Shown: positions 6,051-6,993 of the stretch, in pieces
How the letters are laid out: each line of letters opens with the position of its first letter
Numbering within the stretch: the first letter of the stretch is position 1
Assembly: GCA_011391115.1 (NCBI GenBank)
Contig: JAABRC010000101.1
Location: 1-6,993, forward strand
DNA length: 6,993 nucleotides
DNA from: Candidatus Egaibacter danicus
GTDB taxonomy: Bacteria; Pseudomonadota; Gammaproteobacteria; Burkholderiales; Burkholderiaceae
Reading direction: 5' to 3'
The notes under the pieces: model-generated
What the model was told of the DNA's origin: nothing
The model's database searches: none
Seen by the model: only the letters and a program-made list of their open reading frames with translations
Position numbers and translations under genes: made by a program

Positions 6051-6110
6051 GCGCATCATGCAAATGACGGTCATCGGTCACGGCAAGGGCGATAATACGG
6101 GCGCATCACG
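6051..6110. promoter_or_regulatory. Divergent intergenic region with candidate operator repeats
   Basis: The 127-bp gap 6016-6142 must carry control signals for both divergent genes. It contains a perfect odd palindrome ATGAC-G-GTCAT (6064-6074), a smaller one GCAT-C-ATGC (6053-6061), and a direct repeat GCGCATCAYG at 6051-6060 and 6101-6110 (9 of 10 identical, 50 bp apart). GATAAT (6091-6096) is a plausible -10 for the + strand regulator, but no convincing -35 sits 16-18 bp upstream. Auto-regulation by the adjacent response regulator is possible but is inference. Confidence 0.3.
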
Positions 6111-6126
6111 TACACCAAGATTATGT

Positions 6127-6134
6127 GAGGGGGG
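6127..6134 (+). promoter_or_regulatory. Shine-Dalgarno that decides the response regulator start
   Basis: GAGGGGGG (6127-6134) is the strongest purine-rich Shine-Dalgarno-like run in this region and lies 8 bases before TTG at 6143. It overlaps or follows the alternative GTG at 6125, so it cannot serve that start. The nearby ATG at 6123 is in another frame and is followed at once by TGA. Confidence 0.6.
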
Positions 6135-6142
6135 ACATCACG

Positions 6143-6823
6143 TTGAGAATCGCTCTGCTGGAAGACGATCTGGATCATGCCGACACGACCGCTCGCGCAC
6201 TGCACACGGCGGGTCATAGCTGCGAGGTGTTCACCCGGGGGGAAGCCTTCTTGCGGGCAACACTGCACGACACGTTTGATGTGCTGATTCTCGATTGGGG
6301 TCTGCCCGACATGACCGGGGTGCAGGTGCTGGACACCATTCGCCAGCGCCAGGAAGCGGTGCCTGTGCTGTTTCTGACCAGCCGCGATGCCGAGCAGGAC
6401 GTGGTGGAAGCCCTGAGTCACGGTGCCGATGACTATCTGGCAAAGCCTCCCCGGCCAGCCGAGTTGCTGGCCCGGCTGGTTGCGCTCAAGCGCCGTGCCG
6501 ACAGTGCGGGGGCAATGCCCAAGCCGCTGTCCATCCCGCCTTTCGTACTGGACCCCGTCTCCAGCTCGGTCAAGCTCAACGGCGAGCCGGTGGAGTTGAC
6601 CCTGCGCCAGTTCCAGTTGGCCCTGGTTCTGTTTCGCAACGTGGGCCGCCTGCTGTCGCGCACCTACCTGCTGGAGGCCGTCTGGGGGCTGAATGACCAG
6701 GTACAAACGCGCACGCTGGACATTCACATCAGCCAGCTCCGCAGCGCGCTCAAGCTGCCGGACAACGGCTGGCGCATCACCTCGGTCTATGCCCATGGGT
6801 ATCGTCTTGAGCCTCTGGGCTAG
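6143..6823 (+). CDS. OmpR/PhoB-family response regulator transcription factor
   Basis: A 226-residue two-component regulator. The receiver (1-~120) has the intact acidic cluster Glu7-Asp8-Asp9, phospho-acceptor Asp51 in LILDWGLPDMTG, Thr79 in LFLTSRD and Lys101 in DYLAKP. A winged-helix DNA-binding domain follows (~130-224), with LTLRQFQLALVLF, the recognition-helix region TRTLDIHISQLRSAL, and the wing ITSVYAHGYRLE. It should bind DNA as a phosphorylated dimer. TTG at 6143 is chosen because the protein then begins MRIALLEDD, as in relatives, and has a strong ribosome binding site; GTG 6125 would add six residues. All catalytic residues are present, in contrast to the degenerate receiver at 2351-3442. 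Its partner kinase is not in the window. The 3' end overlaps the next gene by 29 bp, indicating an operon with the LysM protein. Confidence 0.93.
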   Translation: MRIALLEDDLDHADTTARALHTAGHSCEVFTRGEAFLRATLHDTFDVLILDWGLPDMTGVQVLDTIRQRQEAVPVLFLTSRDAEQDVVEALSHGADDYLAKPPRPAELLARLVALKRRADSAGAMPKPLSIPPFVLDPVSSSVKLNGEPVELTLRQFQLALVLFRNVGRLLSRTYLLEAVWGLNDQVQTRTLDIHISQLRSALKLPDNGWRITSVYAHGYRLEPLG

Positions 6824-6993
6824 TCCGGCGCGGTGGCGTGGGTATGCCGCTGCCCTGTTGGTCCTGGGTCAGCTCGGGCTGGTGTCAGCGCAAGCGGCGG
6901 ACGAACTCTCTGTCACCGTTGCGCCGGGCGACACGCTGATCAGCATCAGCCAGCGTTTCCTGCAGGAGCCCAAGCGTTGGCCCGAGCTCAAGC
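6795..6993 (+). CDS. Exported LysM-domain protein, partial (possibly FecR/LysM family)
   Basis: An open frame runs from ATG 6795 to the right edge (66 codons so far, no stop). Residues 1-35 form a signal peptide, with Arg-rich ARWRG (12-16), a hydrophobic core AAALLVLGQLGLV and cleavage probably after AQA at residue 34. From residue 40 the mature part reads VTVAPGDTLISISQRF then PKRWPELK, the first half of a LysM peptidoglycan-binding domain of the type with an Arg-Trp pair before the second helix. Such domains are often followed by FecR-like domains in proteobacterial envelope proteins, but that part is outside the window. The start overlaps the response regulator by 29 bp in another frame and lacks a visible Shine-Dalgarno, so coupled translation is likely; TTG 6807 is a less likely alternative. 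Confidence 0.78.
   Translation, partial: MGIVLSLWASPARWRGYAAALLVLGQLGLVSAQAADELSVTVAPGDTLISISQRFLQEPKRWPELK

Noticed and set aside
6016..6081. N-terminal extension of the FAD-linked oxidase to GTG 6081
   Set aside because: The 22 added residues are polar and family-unlike, and they would cover the regulatory region; ATG 6015 is simpler.
1..6993. parS-like sites (TGTTNCACGTGNAACA type)
   Set aside because: By eye I found no good match on either strand; a proper motif scan was not possible here.

Overview
The window is GC-rich, tightly packed bacterial chromosome and looks like a betaproteobacterium of the Burkholderiales, most likely Comamonadaceae (Rhodoferax/Polaromonas-like). This rests on the gene families, their order around parB, and two copies of a short AT-rich-tailed interspersed repeat that I associate from memory with that family. 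The assignment is inference; no rRNA or other marker is present.

Layout. Positions 1-2305 hold the distal part of a chromosome-partitioning locus on the + strand: a small serine alpha/beta hydrolase of the RBBP9/YdeN type (48-590), parB (619-1548) and a membrane-anchored SAM-dependent methyltransferase (1565-2305). parA would be expected just left of the window. A partial repeat copy (1-45) sits directly against the hydrolase start codon.

Positions 2351-3442 encode a REC-HD-GYP protein in which both domains have lost key residues. The receiver has Asn instead of the phospho-acceptor Asp, and the HD-GYP domain has Tyr-Asp instead of His-Asp plus further ligand changes. It reads as a pseudo-signalling protein and is the most unusual gene here. 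It is followed by a secreted CsgG/HfaB-like protein with a C-terminal SH3-like domain (3501-4508).

That gene converges on a minus-strand FAD-linked D-lactate dehydrogenase/glycolate oxidase-type enzyme (4591-6015). The 82-bp gap between them is filled by a perfect 12-bp inverted repeat and a second copy of the interspersed repeat, whose terminal hairpin supplies the enzyme's stop codon.

A divergent regulatory region (6016-6142) separates this enzyme from an OmpR/PhoB-type response regulator (6143-6823, probable TTG start). The regulator overlaps the start of an exported LysM protein (6795 to the right edge). This pair looks like the beginning of a two-component/envelope operon that continues outside the window.

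I see no tRNA, rRNA, CRISPR array, transposase or phage gene. The only stretches without a gene are short (under 130 bp) and are described individually.
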